DNA of 64,000 bases, from positions 124,001 through 188,000 of the forward strand of contig NZ_VSKM01000005.1 in assembly GCF_008086175.1 (NCBI RefSeq), read 5' to 3'. The notes beneath the pieces were generated by a model, which saw only the letters and a program-made list of their open reading frames with translations, did no database searches and had not been told where the DNA came from. This DNA is from Bizionia saleffrena (GTDB taxonomy: Bacteria; Bacteroidota; Bacteroidia; Flavobacteriales; Flavobacteriaceae). The position numbers were made by a program, and so were the translations under genes. Every line of letters begins with the position of its first letter. Within the stretch, counting starts at the first letter, position 1. Of this stretch, positions 62,114-64,000 are shown one piece after another.

Positions 62114-64000
62114 ATGTTTGTATTAAAAAGAGATGGCAAGAAAGAACCGATAATGTTTGATAAAATCACAGCTAGAGTGAGAAAGTTATGCTATGGTTTA
62201 AATGAATTGGTAGATCCCGTAAAAGTAGCTATGCGAGTTATTGAAGGGCTTTACGATGGCGTTACAACCATCGAGTTAGACAATTTAGCGGCAGAGCAAG
62301 CGGCAACAATGACGACGACTCACCCCGATTATGCCCGTTTAGCGGCACGTATTTCGGTGTCTAATTTGCATAAAAACACCAAGAAAACCTTTAGCGAAGT
62401 AATGCATGATTTGTATACTTATGTTAATGATAGAACTGGAAAACATTCCCCTTTATTATCAGATGAGGTGTATAATGTAATTCAGGAAAATAAAGAAAAA
62501 TTAGATTCTGCAATAATTTATAACCGTGATTTTAGTTACGATTATTTCGGCTTTAAAACGTTAGAGCGTTCGTACCTTTTAAAATTAAATGGTAAAATTG
62601 TCGAAAGACCGCAACACATGTTAATGCGTGTTTCGTTAGGAATTCATTTAAACGATTTAGATTCCGCCCTCGAGACTTACGAGTTAATGTCTAAAAAGTA
62701 CTTTACACACGCTACGCCAACATTATTTAACTCTGGTACACCAAAGCCTCAAATGTCGTCTTGTTTCTTATTAACAGTAAAAGACGATAGTATAGATGGT
62801 ATTTACGATACGTTAAAGCAAACAGCTAAAATTTCGCAATCGGCGGGAGGCATTGGTTTGTCCATTCATAATGTGCGTGCAACAGGAAGTTATATTGCTG
62901 GAACAAATGGTACAAGTAACGGTATTGTGCCTATGTTGAAAGTCTTTAACGATACGGCACGTTACGTAGATCAAGGTGGTGGAAAACGTAAAGGAAGTTT
63001 CGCTATGTATATCGAGCCTTGGCACGCCGATATTATGAGTTTTTTAGACTTAAAGAAAAATCACGGTGCCGAAGAATTACGGGCTAGAGATCTGTTCTAC
63101 GCGATGTGGATGCCAGATTTGTTTATGAAACGTGTAGAACAAAATGCCGAATGGACTTTAATGTGCCCTAACGAGTGCCCTGGATTATGCGATTTACACA
63201 GTGAAGAGTTTGAAGCCTTGTACACGAAATATGAAAGTGAAGGTAAGGGACGTAAAGCGATAAAAGCAAGAGAACTTTGGGAGAAAATATTAGAATCTCA
63301 AATAGAAACAGGTACGCCGTATATGTTGTATAAAGATGCAGCGAACCGTAAATCTAATCAGAAGAATTTAGGAACTATTCGTTCTTCAAATTTATGCACC
63401 GAGATTATGGAGTACACTTCTCCAGATGAGGTTGCTGTTTGTAACTTAGCGTCTATTGCTTTACCAATGTTTATTAAAGACGGAGCATTTGATCATAAAG
63501 AATTGTTCCGAATTACAAAACGTGTAACTAAAAACTTAAATCGTGTCATTGATAGGAATTACTATCCTGTAAAAGAAGCTGAAAATTCAAATTTACGTCA
63601 TAGACCAGTAGGTTTAGGTGTTCAAGGATTAGCGGATGCGTTTATAAAATTGCGTTTACCATTTACAAGTGATAAAGCAAAAAAGCTAAATAAAGATATT
63701 TTTGAAACACTTTACTACGCGGCATTAACCGCAAGTGTGGAAGAAGCAAAGCAAGATGGCCCTTACCAATCGTACGAAGGGAGCCCAATTAGTCAAGGGG
63801 AATTCCAATACAACCTCTGGGGAATTAAGGATGAAGAATTAAGCGGTCGTTGGGATTGGGCGAAATTACGTGAGCAAGTACTTGAGCACGGCGTGCGTAA
63901 CTCGTTATTAGTAGCACCAATGCCTACAGCATCGACTTCTCAAATTTTAGGTAATAATGAATGTTTCGAACCATATACATCTAACATTTATACGCGTCGT
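62114..64000 (+). CDS. nrdA: Class Ia ribonucleotide reductase, large subunit (3' end outside window)
   Basis: 629 codons are open from ATG 62114 to the window end. N-terminal ATP-cone (about 1-90), then the catalytic barrel with Cys217 (SSCFLL), Asn426, radical-site Cys428, Glu430 (SNLCTE) and Cys443. The Cys217/428/443 pattern and spacing follow the mouse enzyme (218/429/444) rather than E. coli, so it is eukaryote-like. The last visible motif is [15 protein letters not shown]. Expected full length is about 780-800. Generates deoxyribonucleotides for DNA synthesis with NrdB. Confidence 0.97.
   Translation, partial: MFVLKRDGKKEPIMFDKITARVRKLCYGLNELVDPVKVAMRVIEGLYDGVTTIELDNLAAEQAATMTTTHPDYARLAARISVSNLHKNTKKTFSEVMHDLYTYVNDRTGKHSPLLSDEVYNVIQENKEKLDSAIIYNRDFSYDYFGFKTLERSYLLKLNGKIVERPQHMLMRVSLGIHLNDLDSALETYELMSKKYFTHATPTLFNSGTPKPQMSSCFLLTVKDDSIDGIYDTLKQTAKISQSAGGIGLSIHNVRATGSYIAGTNGTSNGIVPMLKVFNDTARYVDQGGGKRKGSFAMYIEPWHADIMSFLDLKKNHGAEELRARDLFYAMWMPDLFMKRVEQNAEWTLMCPNECPGLCDLHSEEFEALYTKYESEGKGRKAIKARELWEKILESQIETGTPYMLYKDAANRKSNQKNLGTIRSSNLCTEIMEYTSPDEVAVCNLASIALPMFIKDGAFDHKELFRITKRVTKNLNRVIDRNYYPVKEAENSNLRHRPVGLGVQGLADAFIKLRLPFTSDKAKKLNKDIFETLYYAALTASVEEAKQDGPYQSYEGSPISQGEFQYNLWGIKDEELSGRWDWAKLREQVLEHGVRNSLLVAPMPTASTSQILGNNECFEPYTSNIYTRR

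Noticed and set aside
1-64000. CRISPR arrays, insertion sequences, prophage or toxin-antitoxin modules
   Set aside because: No regularly spaced repeats, transposase, integrase or recognised module was found on either strand.

Overview
The window is chromosomal DNA from a member of the Bacteroidota, most likely a marine-type Flavobacteriaceae. The evidence is an AT-rich composition, TonB-dependent receptors with an N-terminal carboxypeptidase-regulatory domain, a type IX secretion (T9SS) sorting tail on a secreted protease, a DUF5689 lipoprotein, a fused OlsF-type acyltransferase, few Shine-Dalgarno sequences, and repeated TAnnTTTG (-7) promoter boxes. The genus cannot be fixed from the sequence alone. 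Almost everything is core genome. There is no CRISPR array, prophage, intact insertion sequence or recognisable defence island.

Layout. 1-9576: end of pgi, a TonB receptor, a small haem-type membrane protein, then a secreted nuclease/phosphatase divergent from a second TonB receptor and a DUF5689 lipoprotein. 9635-18120: tex, a lipocalin/OmpA lipoprotein pair, metG, LD-carboxypeptidase and small membrane proteins. 18356-25329: YraN, a TlpA-like thiol oxidoreductase, mfd, TerB-like protein, fbp. 25427-29036: GNAT, aspartate kinase and the OlsF-like acyltransferase. 29128-44528 is a long minus-strand housekeeping block: TM2, VOC, DUF1801, 2-hydroxyacid dehydrogenase, mgtE, rsmA, DUF4286, TPR protein, serS, a vitamin K-dependent carboxylase homologue, ribF, an M43 protease, pth, rplY, prs. 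44653-53177 is the most accessory-looking part: tRNA-Leu(CAA), a tail-collar-like secreted protein, a 1.4-kb gene desert with a decayed OmpA gene, two membrane proteins, an amidohydrolase with two short-chain dehydrogenases, and a HupE/UreJ-like protein. 53379-60442: dCMP deaminase, a CtpA-type protease, a small flavoprotein, MarC, a DUF3109 protein and a LytS/LytTR-type two-component pair. 60942-64000: nrdB and the 5' two thirds of nrdA.

How the genes work together. Extracytoplasmic nutrient capture (two TonB systems, secreted nuclease, M43 protease) sits beside envelope maintenance (LD-carboxypeptidase, OmpA lipoproteins, aminolipid synthesis) and information processing (mfd, tex, rsmA, pth, two tRNA synthetases, tRNA-Leu, L25). 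dCMP deaminase, prs and nrdAB all feed nucleotide supply.

Best leads: the 436-residue homologue of gamma-glutamyl carboxylase, which keeps the His/Lys active-site pair at the human spacing; the nuclease/TonB/DUF5689 locus; two degenerate copies of an interspersed palindromic repeat; a cluster of hairpins between the LytTR operon and nrdB; and the OmpA remnant. I found no clearly new multigene system.
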